A stretch of 64,000 nucleotides of DNA from Desulfomonilia bacterium (GTDB taxonomy: Bacteria; Desulfobacterota; Desulfomonilia; UBA1062), in NCBI GenBank assembly GCA_036567785.1, contig DATCTV010000002.1, forward strand, positions 123,487-187,486. Direction: 5' to 3'. The translations under genes were made by a program, and so were the position numbers. Shown here in pieces: positions 63,964-64,000 of the stretch. Each line of letters opens with the position of its first letter. Position 1 is the first letter of the stretch. The notes below the pieces were generated by a model. That model did not search any database and was not told the origin of the DNA. It saw only the letters and a program-made list of their open reading frames with translations.

Positions 63964-64000
63964 CATCGGATTATCTTTTTGCGGAATGCCCATAAAGCCG

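Larger units (their letters stand above)
63704..64000. other. terminal intergenic stretch
   Basis: No open frame with a ribosome site is seen in the last 297 bases. The region holds the toxin-antitoxin promoter, the right copy of the direct repeat and a 16-bp tandem duplication. It may continue into another feature beyond the window. Confidence 0.5.

Overview
The window looks like a chromosomal segment of a Gram-negative, probably anaerobic bacterium, most likely Desulfobacterota (the former Deltaproteobacteria). This placement is an inference from gene content; no rRNA or marker tree is available. Outer-membrane beta-barrels, a TolC-type protein, a PagL-like lipid A deacylase candidate and several lipoproteins show a diderm envelope. 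The partial ATP synthase operon (b' and b subunits, no a or c genes beside it), DUF4911, the FYDLN-acid (TIGR02300) protein, EtfBA with an acyl-CoA dehydrogenase, a CCG-domain iron-sulfur protein and an iron-dependent alcohol dehydrogenase fit that group. I see no phage, integrative element, insertion sequence or CRISPR array.

Layout. 1-3400: tail of a Sel1-repeat protein, then acyl-CoA dehydrogenase-etfB-etfA. 3425-7891: a polyglycine lipoprotein with a fibronectin III domain and beta-propeller repeats, two outer-membrane barrels and the PagL-like protein. 8062-14790: carbohydrate genes (GH4 glycosidase, PfkB kinase, tRNA-Cys, an exported acylphosphatase-like protein coupled to a GPH sugar symporter, a secreted protein, a DUF3795 protein and a membrane-anchored GH1 with an altered acid/base motif). 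15002-19102: pheA-hisC-aroA-cmk. 19091-20988: a small protein, pcnB, yacG and tRNA-Arg. 21074-26954: atpC-D-G-A-H-F-F' on the minus strand with a clear terminator. 27286-29873: DUF4911, an exported protein, CvpA, YihY and TIGR02300. 30036-33345: SDR, a eukaryote-like PFK-2/FBPase-2 homologue, an M48 lipoprotein protease and a flavin reductase. 33402-39580: DUF4382 lipoprotein, Fe-ADH, CCG protein and an ArsB/NhaD transporter. 39604-43989: TolC-MacA-split MacB efflux operon. 44135-48631: nadC-nadA-nadB preceded by a cysteine-cluster protein and a small protein. 48724-50278: two tandem DUF374 acyltransferases. 50283-53887: RhlE-type helicase, pth and a C-terminally short uvrC. 53981-61599: hydrolase, GH1, galK, URO-D-like protein, propeller-like lipoprotein, ribokinase and deoC. 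61738-63703: decayed hydrolase and DUF6653 genes meeting tail to tail, a second flavin reductase, and a YgiT-zinc-finger/DUF4258 toxin-antitoxin-like pair between two diverged direct repeats.

How it fits together. The glycosidases, GPH symporter, galactokinase, PfkB kinases and deoxyribose-phosphate aldolase suggest uptake and breakdown of oligosaccharides and nucleoside sugars. The PFK-2/FBPase-2 homologue raises the possibility of fructose-2,6-bisphosphate signalling over glycolysis. Housekeeping blocks (aromatic amino acids, NAD, ATP synthase, RNA and DNA maintenance) are interleaved. The last 2.5 kb is the only clearly eroded, accessory-looking stretch. The observations most worth following are the PFK-2/FBPase-2 homologue, the GH1 with NEP replaced by IDA, the exported acylphosphatase fold without catalytic residues, the truncated UvrC, and the repeat-flanked toxin-antitoxin pair beside a gene graveyard.
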